From: Dioscorea cayenensis subsp. rotundata
Taxonomy: Eukaryota > Streptophyta > Magnoliopsida > Dioscoreales > Dioscoreaceae
DNA length: 64,000 nucleotides
Direction: 5' to 3'
Assembly (NCBI RefSeq): GCF_009730915.1
Contig: NC_052476.1
Span: 930,001 to 994,000, forward strand
A program made the position numbers and the translations under genes. Below the pieces are notes generated by a model, which worked only from the letters and a program-made list of their open reading frames with translations, was not told the origin of the DNA and made no database searches. Below, piece after piece: positions 11,701 through 26,153 of the stretch (positions are counted from its first letter, which is position 1; the number at the start of each line of letters is the position of its first letter).

Positions 11701-14264
11701 TGTTGACAAGTGAGATTGTGAACCTACTTATTTTTTCAGAGTTGTTTATCTAGCTATCAGAATTCTTTCAAAGATTCCTTCAACTAACTAGTTTATATCT
11801 TGTGCAGGAACAATGCCAAGCGAAAAAAGAATAAGAAGAAAATCCAGCAAACGGAAGAGAATGCAAATTCTAACGAAGAACTGCCCAAGTATAATTTTAA
11901 AATGCCATGCGCCATCGTGTTATTCATAGTGAAATTTATAATGGCCTGCTTGTTTGTGCAGGAATGCTGATATCCATGATCAACCTGCTGTTGCTGATGA
12001 AAAGGAGACCAAGAAAAAGAAGAAAAGGAACAAAAATCATGATAATGATCCTAATAATGATGTGGCATCTAAACTCTCTGTGGCTGAAGAGAAACAAGGT
12101 GGAGCAGGGCGAAATGCAAAAACCTATCCTAATGGTCTGACGGTGGAAGAATTGTCAATGGGAAAACCAGATGGCAAAAGAGCTTCTCCTGGAACTAAGG
12201 TGATCCTTTCATGCTCGTCAAACTATTTGAATGGGTAGAGTTTCCTATCTGAGATTCTGAATCAACATGTTGAAAAAATTTGAAATGTGAAATGGAGAGA
12301 CACATCAAGTGAAAAAGATTTTAGTGATGTACTTTTAGTTGACCCCCTTTTGATTCAGTTGCGGGTGCAAAATGATTTTCATGCCTTTCCGCCCTTTTCA
12401 ATTATAGTGGGAAATTGCTATCTTAACATTCCTATAAATCATTTGATCACACATTCTGGCTTCTAAATGGAGCTTTTGAACAATATTTGTAGTGCTGTCT
12501 ACGTTGGTTCCAAATAAACCTTGCACGTGTTTATATCTACTTTATGATTTGCCGACATTCTGAAAATTGGAAGAAAAATAATAAAAGGCATTGGGGAAGT
12601 GGGATGGTCTTTGTTGAAGATGATGGAGGGTATATTTTGGTTAATAGAAGAATGTTTACTTTGTAGTGGGTCATGTCTTAGGTTTGTGTTAACTAAAGAT
12701 TAGTTGCCACAATTCTCCTGACATAGAGTTGATAGGATTTTCGTTTTTGGTATTGAATAGCGTTTAAAGTATGTGCAAGTATGAGTCAGAGCATTAGAGT
12801 TGAGTGAAGTATTTTTGATAAGATTTCAGTTTAACCCACTTGGGGTTGCCCCACATTATCCCACAACTTCTTTCCAAACAAGTTGGAATCAAGTTAACCA
12901 TCAATCTTCTATTACCAGATTTAATTATTTAAATTAATATATTTATTAATTATTTAAAAATATTAATATTAGTACACATAATGATAATTAGAAAATAAAT
13001 TTTAGTTTAAAATATCTGTTTAATTATTATCTATTAAGTCAAAGGTTTGTCTATTTTAAATAATAGTTTTTCTTCTTAATTAATTTCAAATGCCAAACTT
13101 TAACATAACTATCCAATCACTCAACAAAGCATTTAAATGTCTTTGGCAGGTACAGCTTGTTAAGCCGTGGTATTCTGTTCATCTCAGCTACCAAACACTA
13201 GCAGAGATGGCAATTTAACCCCTAATTTTATTTTTATATAATTAAAAATATATATGAAATAATCATTATTAATTTTTTATTTTTTGTTTAAATTAATGAT
13301 AAAATTAAGAGAATGGTTGGGGGTAGTGCAGGATCCCATTCCCCTGGATTGGGATGGGTCTTGGATCCTGTCAAATAGGGAGGGTTTCTATATAGGAACC
13401 CTCTAGGGCGCGAAGTTGATATAGGGGAAGTTGGAAACTTACGGAGGTGTCAGGGATGGTGCTTCACATGCTGAACCTACACTATTGACACATCTATCCA
13501 ATGGCTTATATATTTTCTTTGAGGATGCCCTTTAATTTCTAACACTGCTGTTTATTTTATCGATCTACCTTCTGTGTGATTACAACCTGACATTTACTTG
13601 TCTTCAAGGTTGCTGTGAATTATATTGGCAAATTAAAGAATGGAAAGATATTTGACTCTACAACTGGCGGGAAGCCTTTCAAGTTCCGCCTTGGTAATAT
13701 TTTAATTAAGTTTATGTATTTTTCTCATCCTGCTCAACCTGATATTGGCTTAAACCTGAACTATTATGGTTTGTTCACTACAGGAATAGGTCAGGTTATC
13801 AAGGGATGGGATGTTGGCATCAATGGTATGTCTTGCAATCTATTGATGTTACAAACCCCTTGTGGTTTCTGTCCTTTCAAACTTTTTTTCTTATCTAGTT
13901 AAATATATAATACACATTGCACCATAGTATAAATCAAGTCAAAAGATTTATTGACCAGGCAAAGCTAAACACTAAAATTGTGTCTGAGGTTTCTGAGAAT
14001 TAGATTGCACCCAAACTTCACATTTTGTGCAATTGATCTTCAGGTATGCGTGTCGGTGACAAGAGGAAGCTAACCATCCCACCATCAATGGGGTTCGTCT
14101 CATCAGTATTATTATTCTTTAATTTCCATTCTACAATTACAATCACGGCAATAGATAATCTTTATCTTCCATGTCCTTGATGCAGTTATGGGAATAAAAA
14201 TATAGGCCAAATACCTGCAAACTCATGGCTCATTTTTGATGTGGAGTTAGTGAGTGTCAACTGA
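8775..14264 (+). CDS. FKBP53: Nuclear nucleoplasmin-like FKBP peptidyl-prolyl isomerase (histone chaperone, FKBP53 type)
   Basis: Nuclear immunophilin of the class in which Arabidopsis FKBP53 binds histones and represses rDNA. Twelve exons: 8775-8787, 8922-8995, 9283-9512, 9588-9733, 10946-11261, 11329-11709, 11808-11888, 11962-12199, 13609-13693, 13784-13825, 14044-14092 and 14186-14264. They join in frame to 577 residues, about 100 more than I recall for FKBP53. The N-terminal nucleoplasmin-like domain (1 to about 100) opens [18 protein letters not shown] and includes ATLGDGKG and HLSGFYLG. Asp/Glu-rich runs alternate with Lys-rich runs ([21 protein letters not shown]) at about 110-460. The C-terminal FKBP domain (about 467-577) keeps [30 protein letters not shown] and SWLIFDVEL, so isomerase activity is likely. 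Exon 1 has only 13 coding nt. Introns 4 and 8 exceed 1.2 kb. Confidence 0.93.
12200..13608 (+). other. Large intron 8 of the FKBP53-like gene
   Basis: About 1.4 kb, very AT-rich at 12920-13300. A GC-richer patch at about 13315-13440 contains ggatcccattcccctggatt and resembles degraded mobile DNA. No coding exon was seen inside it. Confidence 0.5.
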
Positions 14265-16970
14265 ATTCCTTCAGTCCCATTCTCAAAACACTGTTCCTTC
14301 CAGTTTCAAGGAAAGGAGACCAATTTTGCTTGTCTAATGAGGCTTCTTCAAATCAGTAAGTCTGTAATGCTTTGTTCTACTGTATACCTGTGGAATTTGT
14401 TCCTTTTTGCTCAAAGTTGTTTGTTAAAGTGATACTTGTGTTGTCCTGCAACCATATTTTTTTGGGAATATCTTGGTACCACTTGTGGACAAATCTTTTA
14501 TATGCTCTTCTTTTGATGATCTATTAAGGTAAAATACTAATGGTAATTGAACAGGTTGAAAAGTTAAAGTTGATGAACTTTTGTGGTTTTTTTTTAATAA
14601 CTTGTCTTATTGATAAGCATGATTGTTATTATTTATGCTTCTCTTTTGGGTGTCTGGCATGCAAATGTGATTGCCTTGGAACATCATACTTTCAAGGCTG
14701 AAGGGAACAAAATCATGATATAGGTATAAGAAGTCTCAAATGTGGTTAATTAACTATTATTGTTTCTTCTTGGGAGTTGGGTTTCCATATCACTACACTT
14801 AATTAAATATTTCTTTTTTTTTCCTTGGTTATTGCATATGATTGTCTGATTTTTTATTTTTATTTTTTTCCATTATTGCAAATATTTTACATTTAGGACT
14901 TGGGTGTATTTGTGTTTGGGGATGTAGATGTTATTTAGGGTGTATTTTACTGTTTGAGAAGCTGAAAAAGTCTTTGCAAAAGTTTTATTTTATTTATTTA
15001 TTTTGTTTATCATTTTGAATAAAGGTTGAAATAACGAGGGGTAAATTGAAATTAATATATATATATATATATTGCACTTAAAATAGAAGAAAAGTTATTC
15101 CTATTCTTTATTTAGTAATATATACCAAGAGATTCTTGTGAGTTCATAAATTTAAAATAAAAATATCACAAATTTAACATAAATCAAAAAACAAAAATTA
15201 GGTTATGTACACTTGGATCAATAATAAAACTGCATCAAAATTATCAATAAATATAAAATAAATTATTATTATTATTAAAAGAAAACTTATATAAGAGAGT
15301 TGTTAAAGATACTGATGTAACTGAACTGAAAATAGATTAGATTTGAGTTAAAGAGGAGGGGGGTCCTTAAGACTCCAAACTCAAAATAAATAAAAAAAAT
15401 TAAGTTAGAGCAAGCATGATGGTCTATGAATGTGGGTGAGTTGGGGGGGACCAAATTGGGCCCCACAAAGCCCATGGGTCGGATTGTGTCCGGTCATGGA
15501 CCCAACCAAACCAACCCATTAGATGACTAGTTTTAGTGCCAAAAGTGGTGGAAAACCATCATCATTTGTGCTCATGCCCACCTTCTCAATTCAATCTCAT
15601 CTTACTACATTTGCACACTAACTCTTAACAAATAGACCCATAACTTAAAAACCTCAAATCATTACTTATTCCAAGCCACATCCTCAAATCACTATCCTTC
15701 AAATTTCAACCCTTTTTGGCTTCAATTTATAGACAAAGAATTGCTAGGAAACTACATAATATAAATCATATATATATATATATATATATTTGTATGAATA
15801 TAAAGGATTGCAAAAAGCTTTGACTTAATTTGAGGTTCTTCTCCCCTATCAACTTTAAAAAGTTTATATATATTTTTTTAAGTCCAAATGCCTTGTGCCA
15901 AAAGTGGTGGGCCAGTGTTAAACATTGTTGCCCACCATGGTTTTGTAATTCCCAAAATACCCCCCCTCCTTTGTGTTCTAATGAGAGATGTGACCATACT
16001 GTGGATGGATGGATGATGATATGATGTAATCTCACCATAAATAGTTAGACATCATACACACACACACACACAAAATGGAAGTGATATATATACATATACT
16101 TTTGTGGAATATATATATATATATTGCAATTTATATTTGAAGGAAGAGTGCAAAAAGAACTAGTTGTAGGTCAACAGCATGGAAGTTAATCCATTAATAC
16201 AAATTGTACCCTATATTGGGTGCATTGACTTTAGATTATTAGGTATATGTTAAAAGGATAGTGAGCTAATAGATTAATTGTTTTATAACCTATTATTATT
16301 ATTATTGTTATTGTTGTTAACTGTATAATCATATCTATAATGGTTTAGTCCACTACACTTGGCGTAGATAAATTTTTTTTATTATTATTAATTTAAAAAA
16401 GAAGCAAAGATTCTAATCTTATATTGGAGTCATAAATGAGTGGTTTAATTAATTTTCATTGTTGTGTAGAAGATATTTTTATGATTTGATTTAATGACTT
16501 AAGAGCATTATTTTGTTTGGGAATGAAAATTTATAGGATAAACTAGATGTAATAGACCAAAATCATTAAGGTTTGAGATGTGTCAATTAGCAATATATCA
16601 ACTGTTCACGTAAATATTCATTGTTATGTGAAAAATATCCAATGATTTGGTTCAATTTATGAATTTTAATCTACACAAATCAAACAATTTAAATCATTAC
16701 ATATGTATGGTCCTCTGTATAGGTTTAAGTCATTTGCATATATACGTAAATAACCGTTCATTAGATATGTTTATTTACTGCTGTAGAATGATGATCCAAA
16801 AGTTATTATTTATATAGATATCATATAAATTTACTGTACATGATACTGTATAACATTGTATAACACTGTTTAGCAATGTTTGAAATTATTTATGAATGAA
16901 TCATAGCAGTTGGATAGGACATTCCTAAATTTGAAATCTAGGTATACCCTTAAATAATTAATCCTCTATA
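14265..16970. other. Intergenic DNA between the FKBP gene and the Copia element
   Basis: 3' flank of the FKBP gene, then AT-rich sequence with TA microsatellites near 15055-15072, 15769-15790 and 16108-16126 and a CA run near 16056-16071. A GC-richer patch lies at about 15420-15720. The 16-mer gtgccaaaagtggtgg occurs at 15536-15551 and 15895-15910. No gene was recognised. Confidence 0.5.
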
Positions 16971-16975
16971 TATAT

Positions 16976-17106
16976 TGTTAGTATAGTATGTGTGAACAGT
17001 TTAGTCCCACATCGGTTAAAGAAAACAACGGACATATATTTATATAATACAAGATAATAAAGAAATTAAGTAATTGAATTTGAGAAAAGTGCAAGTAGGC
17101 CATCAA

Positions 17107-17140
<34 letters not shown>

Positions 17141-17471
17141 ATCTATTATTATAATTATATATTTATTTATTTATTTATTGAATTTAAATTTATTATTATT
17201 ATTATTATTTTTTAACAAAGAGATGCCAGTTATTTTCTTTAACAGACAAATCCAACCGTTGTTCACACCTCTTCACCTTCTTTAAATATAGAAAAGTTCT
17301 CACAGAAGATTATTACTTTTCTGCAAAGTTTGATCTTGGGATTTTGTTGTATCATGAGGGAATTGTTGCAAAACCTGGTGCAGACCTGAGGGCGATAAAT
17401 TCCTAAAAGACAGTGTTCCTACACGCCTCAAAATCCACTAAATTCTTCTTCAATCTCTGCTTTCTCTAACA
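16976..17471 (+). repeat. 5' LTR of the Copia element
   Basis: 496 bp, opening tgttagtatagtatg and ending in tctaaca. It contains TA and TTTA runs in its middle. It pairs with the LTR at 20975-21451. Confidence 0.93.
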
Positions 17472-20400
17472 ATTTTTAGGAATTTATATACTGTTTGTTT
17501 TTACAATGGAGAAACACCCCGAAACTTCCTTCAAGGTGATGAACCAAGATTTCATGAAGCTTGATCGTTTTGATGGCACCAATTATACTCGTTGGAAGGA
17601 CAAGATGATGTTCTTTCTCACTGCTTTGAAGATTTTCTACGTGCTTGATCCAAGTTTGCTAGAAGTTCCAGTCGCTACTCCTGATGAATCTGCAGAAGCT
17701 AAGGAAGAACGTGTCAAGCGTCAAGAAGATGAGTTGCTGTGTCGTGGTCACATTCTGAACACTCTTTCGGACCGTCTGTATGATCTCTTCACTTCTGTTC
17801 AATCACCAAGAGAAATCTGGAAAGCTTTGGAATTCAAGTACAACACTGAGAAATAAGGAGCAGATAAGTTCATTATTATGAAATTCTTTGAGTTTACCAT
17901 GTTCGATCATGTTTCTGTATTGGATCAAGTGCATGAACTACAAATCTTAGTCTCTAAATTGAAGGACTTGAATATTGAAGTCAGTGAAGCATTACAAGTT
18001 GGGGCTGTTATAGCCAAACTTCCTCCAAGTTGGAATGATTACAAAAAGAAATTGTTACATTCTTCTGAAAGTTTTTTCTCTAGAACAGCTTCACAAGCAT
18101 CTCAGAATTGAAGAAGAAACTAGAATTCGAGATGGAAAGAGATTTGGAAAAGAATCTGACTCCAATGTGAATTTCATTGATGTGAACAAGTCCAACAGAT
18201 TTGGAAAGAAGAGAAAATTCGTGGATGTCAATTCAAACACAGACAATACTGGTTCCAAAAAGAACAAGACATGTTTTCATTGCAGGAAGAAAGGGCATTT
18301 CAAGAAGGAGTGCAGGTTTTGGAAGAAAATGAAGAAGGATCATGTTGTTGCTGGTTCAAACAACAAAATTAGCATTGTTGAAGAACAAGTAAAAGACCTT
18401 GTGGCTATGGTTTCGGATTTACAGATCTCTATGATAACAGAAGTTAATATGGCTGCATTTTCAAACACCAATGGTTGGTGGTATGATTCTAGAGCAACCA
18501 TTCACATTTGTAATGATAAGAATAAGTTCAAGGACTACGAGATTGCTGCTGATGGACATAAAGTGTTAATGGGCAATCATAATGCTATTAAAGTTCATGG
18601 AAAAGGGACTATAGAGATTTTCTTCACTTCTGGTAAAAAACTCACTTTGATCAATGTTCTCCATGTTCCTGAAGTTAGAAAAAATTTGGTGTCTGGAAAT
18701 ATGCTATGTAAGGGAGGATTTAAGACTGTATTAGAAGCTGATAACCTTGTCCTCTCAAAGAATGAGATCTTTGTTGGGAAAGGACATGCTTGTGATGGAA
18801 TGTTTAAACTTTCTGTAACTCCAAATGTTAATAATACTGAGAAAGTTTCTGCTTATATGATTGATTCATCAATTACTTTATGGCATTCACGTTTAGCACA
18901 TGTTAATTTTAAATCATTAAAGTTTATGGCAAAACATGGATATATATCTTATGAAAATAGTGATCATGATAAATGTGAAATTTGTATTCAAGCAAAAATG
19001 ACTAAGTTACCTTTTCCTAGAATAGAAAGAAATTCTAAATTGTTACAAATTATACATTCTGATATATGTGAGTTAAATGGACATTTGACTAGAGGAGGAA
19101 TAGGTACTTTGCCACTTTTATTGATAACTACTCTAAATACACTCATGTCTATCTTATGAAACATAAAGATGAAGTTTTTGATAAATTTAAATTATTTAAA
19201 GCTAATGTTGAAAATCAGAAAGAAAAACGAATTAAAATGTTCAAAAGTGATAGAGGTGGAGAATATTTTTCAATAGAATTTAATTCTTTTTGTGAACAAC
19301 ATGGAATAATTTATCAAAGAAGTGCAACCTACACTCCACATTTGTAATGATAAGAATCAGTTCAAGGAATACAAGATTGCTGCTGATGGACATGAAGTGT
19401 TAATGGGCAATCATAATGCTGTTAAAGTTCATGGAAAAGGGACTGTAGAGATTTTCTTCATTTCTGGAAAGAAACTCACTTTGATAAATGTTCACCATGT
19501 TCCTGAAGTTAGAAAAAATTTGGTGTCTGGAAATATGCTAAGGGAGGATTTAAGACTGTATTAGAAGCTGATAACCTTGTCCTCTCAAAGAATGGGATCT
19601 TTGTTGGGAAAGGATATGCTTGTGATGGAATGTTTAAACTTTCTGTAACTCCAAATGTTAATAATACTGAGAAAGTTTCTGCTTATATGATTGATTCATC
19701 AATTACTTTATGGCATTCACGTTTAACACATGTTAATTTTAAATCATTAAAGTTTATGGCAAAACATGGATATATATCTTATGAAAATAGTGATCATGAT
19801 AAATGTGAAATTTGTATTCAAGCAAAAATGACTAAGTTACCTTTTCCTAGAATAGAAAGAAATTCTGAATTGTTACAAATTATACATTCTGATATATGTG
19901 TGTTAAATGGACATTTGACTAGAGGAGGGAATAGGTACTTTGCCACTTTTATTGATGACTACTCTAAATACACTCATGTCTATCTTATGAAACATAAAGA
20001 TGAAGTTTTTGATAAATTTAAATTATTTAAAGCTAATGTTGAAAATAAGAAAGAAAAACGAATTAAAATGTTCAAAAGTGATAGAGGTGGAGAATATTTT
20101 TCAACAGAATTTAATTTCTTTTGTGAACAACATGGAATAATTCATCAAAGAAGTGCACCCTACACTCCACAACAGAATGGATTGGCTGAAAGAAAGAATA
20201 GAACCCTTGTTGATATGGTAAATGTAATGAAATATATAATGGTAAGTCAAGACATATAGGTCTAAGGCATGAATTTGTAAGACAATTGATAACTGATGGT
20301 ATTATTATCATAACTTATGTGAGATCTTGTAAGAATCTAGCAGATCCATTAACTAAAGCTCTACCAAGAGATTTAGTACGAAATACTGTTGCTGAAATGG

Positions 20401-20974
20401 GTCTATGACCTTTCAGATAAACTTATCATTAATAGGAACCCAACTTTTATTTTAATATTACCACTGATTTAGAAGTTTAAAGGGTAACAACAAGTTAGTG
20501 ATAAGTGTTTTGAGTACTTGGTTTTGCTGATTAGCAAATTAGTACCATGGTCATTCAGAGGGTGAGTGTAGAAATTAAACACTCTTAATGAAGCAAAAAA
20601 CAAAAACAAAAAACAAAAAAACAAAAAACAAAAAAACAAAAAAACTTCACCTATATAAAATTGAGAAGTGGTGCCGCTTCTATCAAAGTTATGTACACTT
20701 TGTAAAATTTTATGAAGTCAGGATGGAGCACATGGCCTTAATAGTGCTGTTTTTTCATTTGATTGAGAACTTCTGTTTGAATGTCATTACTAGCGAAACA
20801 TGTGTGACAATTCCGATTTGGCAGATAGAATCACAGTTACGCTTCAACCACTTGTGATTTTGCTAAATTCTTGAATTATTTACACTACATAAAGGTTTAA
20901 AACGAAAGTTTCCTTTTATAAATGCATTTAGCTATAATATGACTATATCAATTTCACACATACTAAGTGGGGAT

Positions 20975-21451
20975 TGTTAGTATAGTATGTGTGAACAGTT
21001 TAGTCCCACATCGGTTAAAGAAAAAAACGGACATATATTTATATAATACAAGATAATAAAGAAATTAAGTAGTTGAATTTGAGAAAAGTGCAAGTAGGCC
21101 CTCCAATATATATATTTATATATATTTATTATTATAATTATATATTTATTTATTTATTTATTGAATTAAAATTTATGAATATTATTATTTTTTAACGAAG
21201 AAATGCCAGTCATTTTCTCTAACAGACAAATCTAACCGTTATTCACACCTCTTCATCTTCTTTAAAAATAAAAAAGTTCTCACAGAAGATTATTACTTTT
21301 CTACAAAGTTTGATTTTGGGATTTTGTTGTATCCTGAGGGAATTGTTGCAAAACCTGGTGCAGACCTGAGAGTGATAAATTCCTAAAAGACAGTGTTCCT
21401 ACACGCCTCAAAATCCACTAAATTCTTCTTCTATCTATGCTTTCTCTATCA
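20975..21451 (+). repeat. 3' LTR of the Copia element
   Basis: 477 bp, with the same opening as the 5' LTR and preceded by a purine tract (aagtggggat). It ends in tctatca just before the tatat target duplication. Confidence 0.93.
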
Positions 21452-21456
21452 TATAT

Positions 21457-22183
21457 CACATAGCAATTAACCATATTTTTACAACGGTTCAATACAAAAT
21501 ACAGAGTTTTCATAATATTTTTATTTTAAAAAACACATTCTAGGCCAAAATAATCATTATATTAAAACTAGGTGTTTTCTTTTGTGACACCAGTCCAAAT
21601 GATCCCTCTAAAACAGTCCTAGCTAAGAAATTGTTCATGTCTATTATTATTACATGACATATATTCAAATGTTAATGAATATTAAAGTGATATGGGGCTA
21701 TAAATGTCAATGAAAGTAAAACACAAGGTCAAAATGGTAACTTCACTGTTGAGATTAAAAAGGTGCGCGTGGGTGAAGAGAAAGAAAAGGGTTGACAGTG
21801 GAGTTGTGATGAGGGTGTGAGTGTTATTGAGTGGGTGGATAGTCCACCAAGGTCAGAGAAAATATAACTAAATTAAAATTAAAATTAATACCACCCTCCC
21901 AAAATATATATATATATATATATTATATAATGACAATAATGTAGACATATTATTATATAATATACAACAACAATGGTTCTTCACTAGTTATTTCTTTCTT
22001 TTTTTCTTTCTTTCCTTGTTTCATGCATGCATTGATTCATTCATAGTGGACAACCCCCACGCGTGCGACAACCTCCCCTTACTCTTCTCTCACGTGCGGG
22101 TCCCACCCATCCTTCTGTTTCCAAGTGTTTCAACATATCTCTCTCCATTATCTATTTTGCTTTTCCTCTTCATCTTCTTTCTT

Positions 22184-22214
<31 letters not shown>

Positions 22215-23299
22215 TCATTACTTGTGTTTTCCACTATTTTATTTAATTCAAAATTGTTTTCTTTTAAATACGTGTATAAACTATAATTTATTAAAAAAAA
22301 GACAAAATGATAAAGATTTATGTAATATAAAAAGACAAAAACTAAACAAAATAAAAATTAATAATGCTGGAAAACTAACAAAGGTGACGAAAAAACTGAG
22401 AATAATTTTAAAAGTTATATTAAGTTATAAAAAATCAAGAATTTAAAAAATGTGTAGAAGAGTTTAGAATCCCTTGGTATTTTTTTTCATAAGTTAATTT
22501 TTTTTAATTGATTTGGATATATCACAAAAGTGCAGCATGAATATCACATGATCGATGAAAGAAATCTCAAAGTCGTATGTTATATTGAAAAAAAAACATT
22601 TTATTTTATATTTTCACAAAATTAAATTTTGGGGGAAAAAATTCGTATTATTGTTATGGCCCGTACTCAAATTTTGGAAAATGTTTTAGTCCATAAAAAT
22701 ATTTTTAATAATATAAAATAGTGAACTTGCTCGAGAAACCAAGAATAAAAGAAAATTAATTACAAGACAAACTTTAATGTATATACATATGTAATAAGTT
22801 TATTAATCAATATAAAAAAATATATTAATTAACAAAACTCATTAGCAAATAAAGATAAAGACACACACACAATTCTGAAAAATCCAAAAATTTATTTTAA
22901 TTATTCCAAATATATATCTATATATATATATATATATCACACAATCAAAAAGCTCATCATACACAACACAAAAAGCGGGTCGGAGTTTAAAACTTCCCAA
23001 AGGATCCGACCCAATAAGAGGCAGTGGTAGTGGGCTCAAGCTTCAGCATTTCACTCCCAAACCAAAAGCCACGTGTACCCATCCCATTGGTCACTTCCTC
23101 AACCCGTGGCGTGTGGTGGCCCCCACCTCCATCACGCTTCCCACCACCTTCTCTCTCTCTCAAAATCTCTTTTAATAAATAAATAATAAATACACATATT
23201 TATCATCTATTTATTAAAAATTAAAAACCATATCTCCATATAAATCTCTCATGCAAAATATGTTTTGTCATCTTCTTTCCATTCTCACCAACCTCTTTC
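21457..23299. other. Intergenic DNA upstream of ACL5
   Basis: AT-rich flank with TA runs near 21904-21922 and 22916-22937 and an ATT run near 22190-22213. A C-rich patch at about 23040-23160 contains gccacgtg (23070-23077), a G-box core that could belong to the ACL5 promoter. No gene was seen. Confidence 0.5.
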
Positions 23300-23307
23300 T
23301 ATATATA
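23300..23307 (+). promoter_or_regulatory. TATA box of the ACL5 gene
   Basis: The string tatatata lies in the context tttctatatatacct. It is followed by a pyrimidine-rich leader (about 23310-23400), as is common in plant 5' UTRs, and the start codon lies 155 bp downstream. Confidence 0.65.
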
Positions 23308-23429
23308 CCTCTCCACCTCATCCTCCTCTTCCCATCCTTCCTCTTCCCCCCCCCTCTCCTCCATCTCTCTTCTCTTCTTCATTTTCTCATTAGTTTTCAA
23401 TCTTAATATCTATATATATATTGACATAC

Positions 23430-23436
<7 letters not shown>

Positions 23437-23461
<25 letters not shown>
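23437..23461. repeat. TA dinucleotide repeat abutting the ACL5 start codon
   Basis: A nearly pure TA run of about 25 bp sits in the 5' leader and ends exactly at the base before the ATG. Confidence 0.85.
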
Positions 23462-25731
<2,270 letters not shown>

Positions 25732-26153
25732 AAAGAGTGTCTCAAATCTCAATCTCAATGTCTCAATCTCAATCATCAGAGTTTCAGATGTAAAAAAGAG
25801 AAAAACAATTAGAAAGATGAATAAGTTTGGGAGTTGGGATTCTTTACTTTTTTTTTTATACCAACATGTTTTACTCTTGTCAATGGCAGTCCCTTTCTCA
25901 TAAATAAACAGTTTTAGTCACCTTCTATTCGCGAAATTATTCGTACTATGTTCGATTAAATATATTTCGATGCAAGTAGTGTTTTTATAGTAATTCAAAA
26001 ACTCGAGAATAAGGACAGTCGTCGAAAGCTCTAATAGATAGAATTAATACTGCCATACAAGTCATTGCAAACTGCAAAGTTGATAAGAGATAAGAAGTTG
26101 ATACTTCAACAAAAAGGTTAGTTTAGATCAGTGTTCATGCTCTTGAGAAAACC
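25732..26153. other. Convergent 3' ends of ACL5 and the first MSL10-like gene
   Basis: About 420 bp of AT-rich DNA that should hold both 3' UTRs. No other feature was seen. Confidence 0.6.

Larger units (their letters stand above)
16971..21456 (+). mobile_element. Ty1/Copia LTR retrotransposon, broken, with both LTRs and a 5-bp target duplication
   Basis: The body runs 16976-21451 and is flanked by the direct repeat tatat (16971-16975 and 21452-21456). Both LTRs begin tgttag and end in ca. The internal part shows gag (from about 17506), a CCHC zinc knuckle, an aspartic-protease region and the Copia integrase region with its zinc-binding segment and catalytic core. A short stretch typical of the RNase H C-terminus and a polypurine tract (about 20963-20973) precede the 3' LTR. 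The protease-integrase region appears twice as a direct repeat of about 0.8 kb. Most of the reverse transcriptase region is not recognisable, and there are several breaks, so it looks inactive. The LTRs differ at roughly 5-6% of sites by hand count, suggesting an insertion about 2 million years ago on the rice-LTR rate. Confidence 0.95.
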
